Positions 1 through 9,310 are shown, numbered from the stretch's first letter. The stretch: 64,000 bases of DNA from Pseudomonas protegens (GCF_003363755.1 NZ_CP031396.1:5240501-5304500); one strand, 5' to 3'. The notes: a model not told the origin generated them from the letters alone. Numbers and translations: made by a program.

Positions 1-3000
1 CAGGGCCTGATCGAAAGCCGCAGCACCCTGGCCACTGCTGCCGCCAGCCTGGACAACCAGCGCGGGCAACTGCGGTCCCTGGGCCTGGTGAGCAAAACCC
101 GCTTCGATATCGGCGGCACCTTCGACAACCGCGACGGCCTCCTGGAAACCGCCAACCACGACCTGGACTTCGACGCCGGCGGCTTCAACAACCGCGGCGG
201 CAGCCTGCTGCACAGCGGCAGCGGCGTGTTCGGCATCTCCATGGCCAACCTCGAAGACGTCGGCGGCCGCCTGAAGACCGCCGGCCAACTGACCCTGGAG
301 GCCGAGCGCTGGACCAACAGCAGTGCAATCCAGGCCGACCAGTTGCTGGTCAAGGTCGACCACCTGACCCAGACCGCCGACGGCCAGCTCCTGGCGGGCA
401 ACGGCCTGACCGGCAGTGGCATCCACTGGAGCAACGACGGCCTGATCGGCAGCGACGCCGCGCTCAACCTCGACCTGAGCGGCAACTACAGCGGCAAGGG
501 GCGCCTGAGCAGCCTCGGGCAACTGGACCTGCATGCCGCCCAACTGGATCTGGCGGACAGCGCCAGCATCGCCGGCGGCGGCAACAGCACGCTGAAGATC
601 GACGGTGCGCTGAACAGCGCCGGGCGCATCACCGCCAAGCAGAACCTGCACCTCACGGCCGCCAGCATCAACAACCACGGCACCCTGGGCAGCGGCGAAG
701 ACCTGAACCTCACCGCCGCCACCCTGGTCAATGACCACGGCCTGATCTCCAGCGGCGGCAATATGCAGCTGCTGACCACCAGCTTCACCAACCGCTACGC
801 CCAGGTGTACAGCCTGGGCACCGCGCTGATCGCCAAGGACGACCAGCAAACCCGCGCCGACCTGCTGGACAACCGTTCCGGGGATATCGAAAGCCTCGGC
901 AAGCTGAGCATCGCCGCCAGCACCGTCAACAACGTCATGGACGTGCTGGAGTACACCGAGCACGAAAAGAGCGCGGCCAGTATCACCCGCTTGCCGTGTG
1001 AGTGGATTGGTTGCGACGACCGTGGCGGTGGCCGCATCAACGGCCTGTGGGAAGTGGCCGAGACCGACCGCCTGCGGGTGACCAACAGCAGCGCCGCCGC
1101 CAGCCTAAACAGCGGCGCCGACTTGCAGATCGACACCCAGGTACTGACCAACACCAGCAGCCTGATCACGGCGGCCGGCGACATCAACGTCAAAGCCGAG
1201 ACCGTCCACAACCAGGGCCTGCAACCCCAGGAAATCACCACCCTGCGGCGGTATCAGAGCTACGTCAACGAAACCGGCAACGCCGCCGCCCGTGCCGCCG
1301 CGTTCAACGCCCGCAATAACCCGACGCCCTCGGCCAGCTTTGCTTCCGACCTCAGCGCCTTTATCGCCTGGACCGGGGTAATGCTCTCCTCCAGCAGCAA
1401 GGTGGTGAACGGCGACCAATCCTTCGCCGCTACCATCCAGGCTGGCGGCAAAGTCAACCTCAAGGCTGACAAAACCCTCGACAACAGCGTGATCCGCTCC
1501 TTCTACGAGTACGTCGGCGCTGGCAAGACCCTGACCGACACCGGCGTTGGCAACGGCTACTCGACGCCGATCCGGATCAACCCGCAACTGCCCCCGGAAC
1601 TGGCCCAGCAACAGGTCAACCCCCTGGTACTGCCGGGCTTCACCCTGCCCACCAGCGGCAACGGCCTGTTCCGCCTCAGCGGCCAGGGCAGCACCTTGGC
1701 CCAGGCCCCGACGCCTGCGCAGATCGCCGGCCTGCCGGACGCCGCGAGCCTGTCCCGGCCGCACAAGTACCTGATCGAAACCAACCCGGCGCTGACCAAC
1801 CTCAAGCAGTTCATGAGCTCGGACTACCTGCTGTCCCACCTCGGCTACAACCCGGACGAAAGCGCCAAACGCCTGGGGGACGGTTTCTACGAACAGAAAC
1901 TCATCCAGCAAGCCATGGTGGCCCGCACCGGCCAGCGCTTTATCGACGGCCAGGACAGCAACGAAAAGCTCTTCAAGCACCTGATGGACAACGCCATCCA
2001 GAGCAAGCAACAGCTTGACCTGTCGGTGGGCGTGACCCTGACCTCCGAACAAATCGCCGCCCTGACCCACGACATCGTCTGGCTGGAAAGCCATGAAGTG
2101 AACGGCGAACAAGTGCTGGTGCCAGTGCTGTACCTGGCCCAGGCCAACAACCGCCTGGCGCCCAACGGCGCCCTGATCGCGGGCAAGGACGTGAGCCTGA
2201 TTGCCGGCAAGGACTTGAACAACGTCGGCACCCTGCGCGCGGCCAATGACCTGTCGGCGGTGGCGGGGGAGAACCTGGTCAATAGTGGGTTGGTGGAGGC
2301 GGGCAAGGGCCTGAATCTGACGGCGGGCAAGGATCTTCTGAACAAGGCCGGTGGTGTTGTCGCTGGGCGTGATGTGGCCTTGACGGCAACTGATGGGGAC
2401 GTGGTTAACGAGCGCACTTTGACTCGCCACCAGAGCTCCACTTCCATCAGTAATGAGCAGCGCGATTTTGTTGATAGTGCAGCGCGTATCGAGGCCGCCA
2501 ACAATCTGACCCTGACTGCAAGCCGGGACCTGAAAAATACCGGTAGCGCATTGACCGCAGGCGGTGATGCGGTGCTCAGCGCTGGGCGTGACCTGTCCAT
2601 TACGTCCACCGAGCAGGCGAACAGCAGCAATGGCCAGTTCAAGAAGGATCTCTGGACGCGTAGTCAGACCACACAAAATGCCAGTGACGTCCAGATAGCC
2701 GGCAGTCTGAAAGCAACAGCGGGTCAAGACATTCAAGTAGTGGCGAGCAAGGTTGCTGCCCAGCAAAGCTTGTCGATGGTTGCAGCACGAGATGTGGCCA
2801 TCGAGTCTGCGGCCAATGCGGGTCATAGCTCGTTCAAAACCAGTAACGGTAGAAGTTCTGACGATCAGGTTCGCCAGCAGTCTTCACGCGTTGAGGCGGG
2901 TGGTGATCTGTCGATCAAGGCAGGTCAGGATCTAACGCTTTTGGCCAGCCAGGTTAAAGGTGCGCAGAACGTCGTCCTGGATGCTGCTCGCGATCTCAAT

Positions 3001-6000
3001 GTGCTGTCGGCAAAGGATGAAACGGCCTCTTTCATGTCCAAGAAGGGCAAAGGCTCCTTTGGTCAGAGCAGCAGCAAACAGCAGGAGAGCTACCACAGCA
3101 CCAACATCGCCTCTGTGGTCGAGGCCGGGAAAGACCTGACCCTCAACACCAGCAAGAAAGCCGATGGCGGCATGAGCATCAACGGTGGCCGCGATGTCAC
3201 GGTGATCGGTAGCCAGCTCAAGGCCGGTGCAGACCTGATGGTCGGTGCCACCGGCGATGTGGCGATCCTCTCCGGCGTCGAGGAACACGGCTCCTACAGC
3301 AAGAAGACCAAGTCCGGTTTCCTCGGCCTGTCGAAAAGCGGTAAGAGCCAGTTGCAAACCACCGCGACCCAGGTCGGCAGCGAGTTGAGCGCTGGCAACG
3401 ATGTGGTGGTGGCCGCGGGCAACGATATCCGCCTGCGGGCCAGTGAAGCCACCGCCGGCAACGATGTGGAACTGCGTGCCGGGCTGGTCAAGGACACGGG
3501 TGACATCAACCTGGTTTCGGCCAACGACAGCGCCTACAGCCGCAGCGAGCAGTACAAGAAAAAGGTCGGGCTGTCCTCCTCCGGGGCCAGCGTCTCCTTT
3601 GCCTCGGCCAAGGAGTCCGGGCGCCAGGCGCAAAGCAGCACCAGCGTGGGCAGCCAGGTGCTGGCCGAGCGCGATGCGAGCCTGAAGGCCGAGCGCGACA
3701 TCAACGTGGTGGGCAGCGGCATCAGCGCCGGACGCAATGTCAGCCTCGACGCCGGACGTGACGTCAATGTGGTGGCGGCACAGAACAGCTCGGCGGAGCA
3801 GGACTGGAAGAAGAGCAAGCAAGTCGGCGTAGGCGTCAGCAGTGACGACAACGGTGTCAGCCTCTTCGCCGGGGCCGAGCGCAACAAGGAAAAGAATCGC
3901 GTCGAAACCCAGACCGCCGCCGCCAGCCAGATCAGCGCCGGTGCAGACCTGACGGTCAACGCCAAGCGCGACATCAATCAGATCGGTTCCGACCTTCGGG
4001 CCGATCACGACATCAACCTGGTGGCCGGCCGCGACATCAAGATCGACGCCGCCCGGGAAGTGCGGGTGACCGAGCAGCAGCGTGAAAGCGAGCGCAATGG
4101 CCTGGGTGTCACCCTCAACCACAACTACGGCAAGACCAAGGACGCGGTCAATGGTGCCGGCGACGGTGAAAACAACACCAGCAAAGCCTCCAGCACCCTC
4201 AAGGCCGTCGACTCGGTCAGCCAGTTCCTCGCTGGGCCGACCGCCGACGTCAAGCTTGGCAACAGCAAGCAAAGCAGCAGCCAAGAGATCATCGAGCAGG
4301 GCAACCGCTCTTCAACCCTGCAGGCCGGCAACGACCTGAACCTCACGGCCAACAACGATGTGACCGTCAAGGGCAGCCAGTTGGGTGCCGGGCGCGATAT
4401 CAACATCAAAGGGCGCGACGTCACCCTGGACGTGGCCAAAGGCAGCATCAGCGAGGAAACCCGCGACACCGAGATGTGGGGCGGCATTCACGGCGGCACC
4501 AGCGGTGGCTTCAAGATCGGCGTCGGCGGCAGCTTCGGCACCGCCAGCACCGAGAGCAGCCAAGGTTCCTCCACCGCCACCCAACTGGATGCCGGGCGCG
4601 ACATCAACCTCAAGGCCAGCAACGACCTGAACCTGATCGGGACCCAGGCCCAGGCCGGACGCAACATCGACCTGGATGCTGGCAACGACCTGAACATCCG
4701 CGCCGCGCAGAACGACCACAGCAGCGAGAACAACCGCAACAGTGGTGGTGGGGAGATGGGCTTCACCTTCGGCTCGGAAGGCGTGGGCGTCTACGTCAGC
4801 GTCAGCATGGGCAAGGGCAATCTGGAGCGTGAAGGCGAGCGCCAGCAAGAGGCCTATCTCTATGCCGGGGACCGTCTGGGCTTCACCAGTGGCAAGGACA
4901 CCAACATTTCTGGTGCCAACCTGCGTGGTGATGAAGTGATCGGGCGTGTCGGGGGGGACCTGAACGTCGCTTCGGTCGCCGATACCGGCAAGGTCAAGGG
5001 CAAGGAATTCGACATTAGCGTCACCGCCACCTTTGGTCCTGCCCCGGGGCTCAGTGGCTCAGTCGGTTACGGCCAGACCACTGGCAAGACCGACTGGGTT
5101 GAAGAGCAAACCCGCATCACTGGCAAGAACAAGGTCGATATCCGCACCGAAAACCACACCCAGATCGACGGTGCGCTGATCGCCGCTGACAACGGCAACC
5201 TCAAGCTGGACACCGGCACCCTGGGCTTCAGCGATATCGCCGGTAAGGACAAGGAGCACGGCTATTACCTGAACGTGGGCGGCACCTACAGCTCCGGTAG
5301 TGGCACCACACAAGACAGCAGCCAGGTGGGTAAAGGCAAGGAAGGTGAAACCGGCTGGAGCGTCAGCGGCTGGGATTACCAGAAGGACCGCGAGCAGATC
5401 GTCCGCGCCACCGTCGGGGCGGGCGAGATCGTGGTGCGCAAGGATGCCGAGACCGGGGCTGATTCAACCGCCGGGCTGAACCGGGATGTGAGCAAGGCGT
5501 ATGAGATCACCAAGGATGAGGAGTCGCGTACGGATTTGTATGCGAGCAGTTCTTCCCTTGGGGCGGTGGCGAGTCCGAAGAAGGCGTATGAGCAGTGGAA
5601 GAAGAGTGTTGAGTTGTATGGGGAAAAAAGCCGGGAGACGATGGTAAAGCTAACTCTTCTCTTGGCCAGCATGGGCGTTCTAATCGCGTCGCCAGACAAT
5701 CTTCAGGGCTCATCCGAAGAAATTAATAGAGTCCTGGTAGAAACCGAAAACTATCTAAAAGCCTTCAGTAAGGATGAGAACAGACGAGCGGAGGCTATTG
5801 AGTTTCGCCTGAGGGAGCAGTTGGGAGACTTAAGTTCCGATGGGGAAAAGATTCTTCTCGCTCGGATGAAGGAAATTGTCCGCGAAAGCCCTGAGAAATC
5901 AGTTGAGCTGACAGCAATGATTTCCACTCTGAGAGGTTCTCCTACAACAGCGCAGAATTATGCACAAGTGGCAGGCTATGCTGGAGCAATGGCAGCACTT

Positions 6001-6765
6001 GCTGCGGCTCTGGTCTATCCTACTTTGACACCTGAAAGTCAAGAGCGGATGCGTAACTCTGCTAATTCGATGATTGAAAGTGTCAGCCGGGGCGTCTCTG
6101 AAACAAAGGAGCAAGTGCAGAGTCGGCTGAGGGTTTCGATGGGGCTTTGGGAGTTGGTAACCCACATGCCGTTTCCAATTCACCTGCTTGATGACGAAAA
6201 CCGAAAGCTGGTCAATCCGATTGTTGATGCATCAGGAGGGAATCCTGCCAGTGGGGGCTACGCTGAGGGTGGCGGAGTTATTACAACGCCACATACCGGC
6301 GGTACTCAACTGGATGGGGTGCAGAAGGATGGTGCCTATGTAACTCCGGAGCACAAGCTGAATCCGGGGGTGATGTATAGTGAGTCAGATAGTTCAAAAA
6401 ATACCTCTAAAAACTTGGGCTCTGCTTCTTTTGATGCTGCGAATGGTATAGGAACAATCTATTCTCCTAAGGTTAGTTTGAGTAATGGTGAGATAATATT
6501 TAACGATTTTTCTGTAGGCACTTCAAAGGGGTATTTTGGTTATGGGCCAGATGGTGCAGCTGAGTTGGTTGGCCCGTTGAAACAGATGCTCAACTATGCG
6601 CAGTCTCAAGGGGCAGAGAAAATTACTTTAAAAGGCCGTTATGCAACTGAGGAAGGAGCGATGTTGGGTACGGGTAGTGTGGATAATGTTAAGCAAAATT
6701 TTTCCTTCAGTTTCCCCGCTACCCGAGAAGGGTTGAAAGGGTTCTTAAAAGGGCTTGAGAAGTGA
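1..6765 (+). CDS. CdiA / filamentous hemagglutinin-type exoprotein, 5' end outside window
   Basis: The frame is open from base 1, so the N-terminal secretion (TPS) domain lies upstream; 2,254 residues are visible. Most of the protein is a repetitive beta-helical stalk with many 'AGRDINL/AGNDLNL'-type hemagglutinin repeats, as in two-partner-secreted CdiA effectors. After the 'GLNRDVSKAYEITKD' stretch (about base 5480) the style changes. From about base 5640 the DNA becomes AT-rich and codes for a helical and hydrophobic segment, then a C-terminal tip (about the last 120 residues) of unknown activity. The stop overlaps the start of a small gene (GTGA), the usual toxin/immunity arrangement. Assignment as CdiA-like is firm; the toxin chemistry is unknown. 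The cognate TpsB transporter is not in the window. Confidence 0.93.
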   Translation, partial: QGLIESRSTLATAAASLDNQRGQLRSLGLVSKTRFDIGGTFDNRDGLLETANHDLDFDAGGFNNRGGSLLHSGSGVFGISMANLEDVGGRLKTAGQLTLEAERWTNSSAIQADQLLVKVDHLTQTADGQLLAGNGLTGSGIHWSNDGLIGSDAALNLDLSGNYSGKGRLSSLGQLDLHAAQLDLADSASIAGGGNSTLKIDGALNSAGRITAKQNLHLTAASINNHGTLGSGEDLNLTAATLVNDHGLISSGGNMQLLTTSFTNRYAQVYSLGTALIAKDDQQTRADLLDNRSGDIESLGKLSIAASTVNNVMDVLEYTEHEKSAASITRLPCEWIGCDDRGGGRINGLWEVAETDRLRVTNSSAAASLNSGADLQIDTQVLTNTSSLITAAGDINVKAETVHNQGLQPQEITTLRRYQSYVNETGNAAARAAAFNARNNPTPSASFASDLSAFIAWTGVMLSSSSKVVNGDQSFAATIQAGGKVNLKADKTLDNSVIRSFYEYVGAGKTLTDTGVGNGYSTPIRINPQLPPELAQQQVNPLVLPGFTLPTSGNGLFRLSGQGSTLAQAPTPAQIAGLPDAASLSRPHKYLIETNPALTNLKQFMSSDYLLSHLGYNPDESAKRLGDGFYEQKLIQQAMVARTGQRFIDGQDSNEKLFKHLMDNAIQSKQQLDLSVGVTLTSEQIAALTHDIVWLESHEVNGEQVLVPVLYLAQANNRLAPNGALIAGKDVSLIAGKDLNNVGTLRAANDLSAVAGENLVNSGLVEAGKGLNLTAGKDLLNKAGGVVAGRDVALTATDGDVVNERTLTRHQSSTSISNEQRDFVDSAARIEAANNLTLTASRDLKNTGSALTAGGDAVLSAGRDLSITSTEQANSSNGQFKKDLWTRSQTTQNASDVQIAGSLKATAGQDIQVVASKVAAQQSLSMVAARDVAIESAANAGHSSFKTSNGRSSDDQVRQQSSRVEAGGDLSIKAGQDLTLLASQVKGAQNVVLDAARDLNVLSAKDETASFMSKKGKGSFGQSSSKQQESYHSTNIASVVEAGKDLTLNTSKKADGGMSINGGRDVTVIGSQLKAGADLMVGATGDVAILSGVEEHGSYSKKTKSGFLGLSKSGKSQLQTTATQVGSELSAGNDVVVAAGNDIRLRASEATAGNDVELRAGLVKDTGDINLVSANDSAYSRSEQYKKKVGLSSSGASVSFASAKESGRQAQSSTSVGSQVLAERDASLKAERDINVVGSGISAGRNVSLDAGRDVNVVAAQNSSAEQDWKKSKQVGVGVSSDDNGVSLFAGAERNKEKNRVETQTAAASQISAGADLTVNAKRDINQIGSDLRADHDINLVAGRDIKIDAAREVRVTEQQRESERNGLGVTLNHNYGKTKDAVNGAGDGENNTSKASSTLKAVDSVSQFLAGPTADVKLGNSKQSSSQEIIEQGNRSSTLQAGNDLNLTANNDVTVKGSQLGAGRDINIKGRDVTLDVAKGSISEETRDTEMWGGIHGGTSGGFKIGVGGSFGTASTESSQGSSTATQLDAGRDINLKASNDLNLIGTQAQAGRNIDLDAGNDLNIRAAQNDHSSENNRNSGGGEMGFTFGSEGVGVYVSVSMGKGNLEREGERQQEAYLYAGDRLGFTSGKDTNISGANLRGDEVIGRVGGDLNVASVADTGKVKGKEFDISVTATFGPAPGLSGSVGYGQTTGKTDWVEEQTRITGKNKVDIRTENHTQIDGALIAADNGNLKLDTGTLGFSDIAGKDKEHGYYLNVGGTYSSGSGTTQDSSQVGKGKEGETGWSVSGWDYQKDREQIVRATVGAGEIVVRKDAETGADSTAGLNRDVSKAYEITKDEESRTDLYASSSSLGAVASPKKAYEQWKKSVELYGEKSRETMVKLTLLLASMGVLIASPDNLQGSSEEINRVLVETENYLKAFSKDENRRAEAIEFRLREQLGDLSSDGEKILLARMKEIVRESPEKSVELTAMISTLRGSPTTAQNYAQVAGYAGAMAALAAALVYPTLTPESQERMRNSANSMIESVSRGVSETKEQVQSRLRVSMGLWELVTHMPFPIHLLDDENRKLVNPIVDASGGNPASGGYAEGGGVITTPHTGGTQLDGVQKDGAYVTPEHKLNPGVMYSESDSSKNTSKNLGSASFDAANGIGTIYSPKVSLSNGEIIFNDFSVGTSKGYFGYGPDGAAELVGPLKQMLNYAQSQGAEKITLKGRYATEEGAMLGTGSVDNVKQNFSFSFPATREGLKGFLKGLEK
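1801..2302 (+). repeat. Direct repeat copy A inside cdiA (partner at 8809-9310)
   Basis: This 502-bp segment matches 8809-9310 at a constant offset of 7008 with no indels. The first 80 bp have several mismatches; from about 1882 onward I count only a few single-base differences. Homology stops abruptly at the GGAGGCGGG sequence in both copies. Confidence 0.95.
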
Positions 6766-7148
6766 AGATACGTCGTACCCTTGAAAAAAGAATGAGGCAA
6801 CTAGATGCATCGGGTCGAGGGCGTTTTTATGAGGTTGCAGATGAAAGGCAGTTGCTTTGTTCTGTAAATCTTGAGAGCGGCGTTTTAGATATATGTGTAG
6901 ATGGATTTTTTGTTTCGAAAAAAGATGAAGTTCGCAAGGTTCTTTTTGAGGAGGTTGTTGCTGTAAAAAGTCATTTGAATGCAAGTTTTTTCTCTAGTGA
7001 AAGAGAGGACTTTGATTTTTATCTTCCTATAGATATTGAGTGTGAGTCTTTTGGATTTTCTCTTTTGGTGCCATTTTTGAGTTATTCCAACGTTCTGAAT
7101 ATTTTAACGGGTCTGAGGGATGATTGGCTTAAACAGGCCTCATCCTAA
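6762..7148 (+). CDS. Probable CDI immunity protein for the upstream CdiA toxin tip
   Basis: This 128-residue protein starts at a GTG that overlaps the cdiA stop (GTGA), which suggests translational coupling. It is AT-rich compared with the cdiA stalk, acidic, and has no signal peptide or membrane segment, so it should be cytoplasmic. I recognise no domain. The immunity role is inferred from position alone: in CDI loci the gene directly after the toxin-coding 3' end of cdiA encodes the protein that neutralises the toxin in siblings. Confidence 0.75.
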   Translation: MKIRRTLEKRMRQLDASGRGRFYEVADERQLLCSVNLESGVLDICVDGFFVSKKDEVRKVLFEEVVAVKSHLNASFFSSEREDFDFYLPIDIECESFGFSLLVPFLSYSNVLNILTGLRDDWLKQASS

Positions 7149-7353
7149 ATTTACTCGTGGTTTCAGCAAGACTCTAATTGTGGAGGTAAAGGGTATCCCC
7201 AAATTTCGCAGATTCAAGTTGATTCTGGTGGAGGTCGGCATGAAGGAGCTTATTAGAAAGTTTCTACTACAACGGGGGGCTATAAAGATATTTGATCCTT
7301 CAACGTATAAGCCGAATCCTGGGGAAAAGGCAAAGTTTGTTTCTGGAGGTTAG
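7149..7353 (+). pseudogene. Decayed orphan CDI/polymorphic toxin fragment
   Basis: There is no start codon and no continuous frame. Directly after the preceding stop, frame 3 reads a plausible toxin segment ('QISQIQVDSGGGRHEGAY'), is broken by a TAG at 7257-7259, and continues as 'KVSTTTG'. In a run of six Gs it must shift to frame 1 to give the tail 'IKIFDPSTYKPNPGEKAKF'. Removing one G restores the join. The tail pattern resembles ends of polymorphic toxins, but I cannot name the family. It is followed by a frameshifted small gene, so the unit looks like a dead toxin/immunity pair. Confidence 0.55.
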
Positions 7354-7357
7354 TTTG

Positions 7358-7718
7358 ATGTTGTCAAAATTAAAATGGATAATTCAAGCTTTGGCTATTC
7401 CAGTATCTGAGCAGGTGCGTTTATTTCCAACTTTTTAATGTTGCAGATGAGCTTGCATTAATTTGGGAGGATGTCTTAGAAGGTCTTGAGGTTTTTAGAG
7501 AGATGGTGTCAGCCGGTGCGCTATTGGCAATTCAAAATCTAGATGAGAATATTTTATCTATTATTGGTGAGTCTAATTCGCAGATTTGGACTAAAAATTC
7601 TTTGTACGACTCTGTCCACTGGGAGGAAATAAGAGGGCTTGCTGCTGGGGTGGCTAAAAAAATGAACTGGCCTATTAGCTCGCCTGGATCTGCCGAGGGT
7701 ATCTATATCGGATCATAA
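7358..7718 (+). pseudogene. Frameshifted orphan immunity gene
   Basis: An ATG at 7358 begins 'MLSKLKWIIQALAIPVSEQV', which stops at TAA 7436-7438. From 7437 the +1 frame continues without a break as 'NVADELALIWEDVLEGLEVF' to the stop at 7718. Deleting one T from the TTTTT run at 7432-7436 fuses both parts into one soluble acidic protein of about 119 residues. The continuity of sense on both sides makes a single-base insertion the simplest explanation. Position after a decayed toxin tip suggests immunity function. It could be a true mutation or a homopolymer sequencing error. Confidence 0.6.
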
Positions 7719-7761
7719 AAGTAAAGTTGCTCTCAAGGGTGTAACTAGTTTTGAGGGTGGA

Positions 7762-8046
7762 ATGAAAGTTATTAAACTGATGCCTGACTATCAGTGTTTT
7801 CCATTGTGGAGCTTGTCGCCAGACTCTATTGGGAATGTTGATCCCGAGGAGTTGCCGATTTCACAAGAGCTCAAAGCTGATCTAATGTCATGGGCACTTA
7901 AGTATGATGATACCTTAGATGAAGAATATCCTCCTGACTCTGGATTTTCTAGCGAGGAGGATGAGGCGGAGTTTAATAAAGAAGAAGAACATCTGTTTGA
8001 GCGGCTAAAGGCAGAGTTGAAAGGCTATGTTGTGGTTTTGAAGTGA
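7762..8046 (+). CDS. Orphan CDI immunity-type protein
   Basis: This 94-residue, strongly acidic protein begins 'MKVIKLMPDYQCFPLWSLSP' and has a Glu/Asp-rich centre (residues about 50-75). A weak GAGGGTGG ribosome site precedes the ATG. The frame stays open upstream for some 25 codons, so a fused toxin tail is possible. I associate this opening with small proteins found beside polymorphic toxins, but cannot confirm the family. No intact toxin gene precedes it, so it would be an orphan immunity gene protecting against a toxin the cell no longer makes. Confidence 0.65.
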   Translation: MKVIKLMPDYQCFPLWSLSPDSIGNVDPEELPISQELKADLMSWALKYDDTLDEEYPPDSGFSSEEDEAEFNKEEEHLFERLKAELKGYVVVLK

Positions 8047-8175
8047 TTGAAGATGTGCGGAATAAGTGCACGAAACTTAGGTGTGGTAGTGCGTTTTGGT
8101 TGTAGTTGCCACTCTATCGTCAAAGAGAGTAATTAAGCTTTTGATCGATCGATATCGCCATCAATGGCGAGAGAG

Positions 8176-8204
8176 AAAGGGCGACTTTCAAGCCGCCCTT
8201 TTTT
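8176..8204. terminator. Intrinsic terminator after the first immunity cluster
   Basis: An 8-bp perfect stem AAAGGGCG / CGCCCTTT with a 10-base loop ACTTTCAAGC is followed by T residues on the plus strand. It sits between the plus-strand immunity genes and the convergent minus-strand gene and may serve both. A homologous hairpin with a different but still fully paired stem lies at 15536-15565. Confidence 0.8.
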
Positions 8205-8206
8205 GC

Positions 8207-8488
8207 TTACTGAAGCACTTGCTCCTGCATTCGCCTTGTCGTCACATCCATCAAATCACACCCATCTCGCAGTAAAATGCTGCACACCAGCGACAGTTCC
8301 TGCCGCATCACTGCACCTCTGGGCGCGTCATCAGAAATCGCGAAGTTTTCTAGCAGTTGAGTCACGGCGCGAATGCGATACGCCGCTGCATCGTGAAGGA
8401 CGTCAATGGGGGCTTGGGTATCGATCAGCAGCGAGGGAATGTTGCAGTCATGGCCGGTAATCGGCATGTATCGATTCAGAGTCGTCAT
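8207..8488 (-). CDS. Small conserved hypothetical protein, copy 1
   Basis: This 93-residue protein starts 'MTTLNRYMPITGHDC' and has the core 'LHDAAAYRIRAVTQLLENF'. The ATG at 8488 is chosen because an AGGAG box lies 8 bases upstream on the minus strand; a longer open frame to 8797 runs through a structured leader and is not credible as coding. I do not recognise the family with certainty. The helical pattern and Pseudomonas context resemble the small DUF3077-like proteins. A near-identical paralogue lies at 16462-16734 and a decayed one at 15571-15696. Function unknown. Confidence 0.75.
   Translation of the reverse strand: MTTLNRYMPITGHDCNIPSLLIDTQAPIDVLHDAAAYRIRAVTQLLENFAISDDAPRGAVMRQELSLVCSILLRDGCDLMDVTTRRMQEQVLQ
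8245..8458 (-). repeat. Direct repeat, copy 1 (partner 16500-16713)
   Basis: The 214-bp core of the small minus-strand gene recurs at an exact offset of 8255 bases with only scattered substitutions. The two copies flank the second cdiA fragment and the main toxin/immunity array. Confidence 0.9.
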
Positions 8489-8565
8489 AGGGCTTACTCC
8501 TATATCAATTAGAACCATCACCGTCTGCCGCCAAGCAGAGTAAGGGTGACGGATTGCACAAGGTT

Positions 8566-8639
8566 GGCGGACCAGGGATATAGGACCTGGCACTCCCGAA
8601 GGAGTCCCTGCGCAACCCGCCATAACACGAGAGTGCGGG
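8566..8639 (-). promoter_or_regulatory. Structured RNA leader upstream of the small minus-strand gene
   Basis: On the minus strand the leader can fold as a closing helix (8617-8621 with 8566-8570, GGCGG/CCGCC) enclosing two hairpins: ACTCC-UUCG-GGAGT (8592-8605), a UUCG tetraloop, and CCAGG/CCTGG (8572-8590). Bases 8616-8620 can instead pair with 8635-8639 (CCCGC/GCGGG), which excludes the closing helix. It lies about 80-150 bases upstream of the start codon. No known riboswitch class is recognised. Confidence 0.55.
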
Positions 8640-8642
8640 CGT

Positions 8643-8674
8643 AAAAAAAGCGCCTGCAATCGTATTGGGGGCGC
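8643..8674 (-). terminator. Terminator-like hairpin with T7 tract at the 5' side of the structured leader
   Basis: On the minus strand GCGCC (8670-8674) and GGCGC (8650-8654) pair around a 15-base loop and are followed by seven Ts (8643-8649). It lies immediately 5' of the structured leader, so it either ends an upstream transcript or is part of a leader attenuator. Confidence 0.5.
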
Positions 8675-8808
8675 TGTTGCGCCTATATCTGTTTGGACCG
8701 CCAAGTCCAATCGCAGCATTTTCTGCGAAGGCTGAAGGGTAACGTGGAGGACGAGTAGTAGCAACTCACGAGGAGTATAAAAAACCTCTGGAAACATCTT
8801 GCTGACAG

Positions 8809-9310
8809 CTCAAGCAGTTCATGAGCTCGGACTACCTGTTGTCCAATCTCGGCTACAACCCGGAAGACAGCACCAAGCGCCTGGGTGATGGTTTCTACGA
8901 ACAGAAACTCATCCAGCAAGCCATGGTGGCCCGCACCGGCCAGCGCTTTATCGACGGCCAGGACAGCAACGAAAAACTCTTCAAGCACCTGATGGACAAC
9001 GCCATCCAGAGCAAGCAACAGCTTGACCTGTCGGTGGGCGTGACCCTGACCTCCGAACAAATCGCCGCCCTGACCCACGACATCGTCTGGCTGGAAAGCC
9101 ATGAAGTGAACGGCGAACAAGTGCTGGTGCCAGTGCTGTACCTGGCCCAGGCCAACAACCGCCTGGCGCCCAACGGCTCCCTGATCGCGGGCAAGGACGT
9201 GAGCCTGATTGCCGGCAAGGACTTGAACAACGTCGGCACCCTGCGCGCGGCCAATGATCTGTCGGCGGTGGCGGGGGAGAACCTGGTCAATAGTGGGTTG
9301 GTGGAGGCGG
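8809..9310 (+). repeat. Direct repeat copy B opening the orphan cdiA fragment
   Basis: Partner of 1801-2302. The repeat begins four bases after an in-frame TGA (8803-8805), so homology to cdiA starts just where the orphan frame opens. Confidence 0.95.

Noticed and set aside
1105..2826. 573-codon minus-strand ORF inside cdiA
   Set aside because: It is antisense to the stalk repeats, low in complexity (Val/Gly/Gln/His-rich) and explained by codon bias in GC-rich repeats.
2932..4284. 450-codon minus-strand ORF inside cdiA
   Set aside because: Same antisense shadow of the hemagglutinin repeats; no ribosome site or recognisable domain.
8489..8820. Extension of the small minus-strand gene to 8797
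   Set aside because: The extension crosses a terminator-like hairpin and structured leader, and a good AGGAG box supports the start at 8488.
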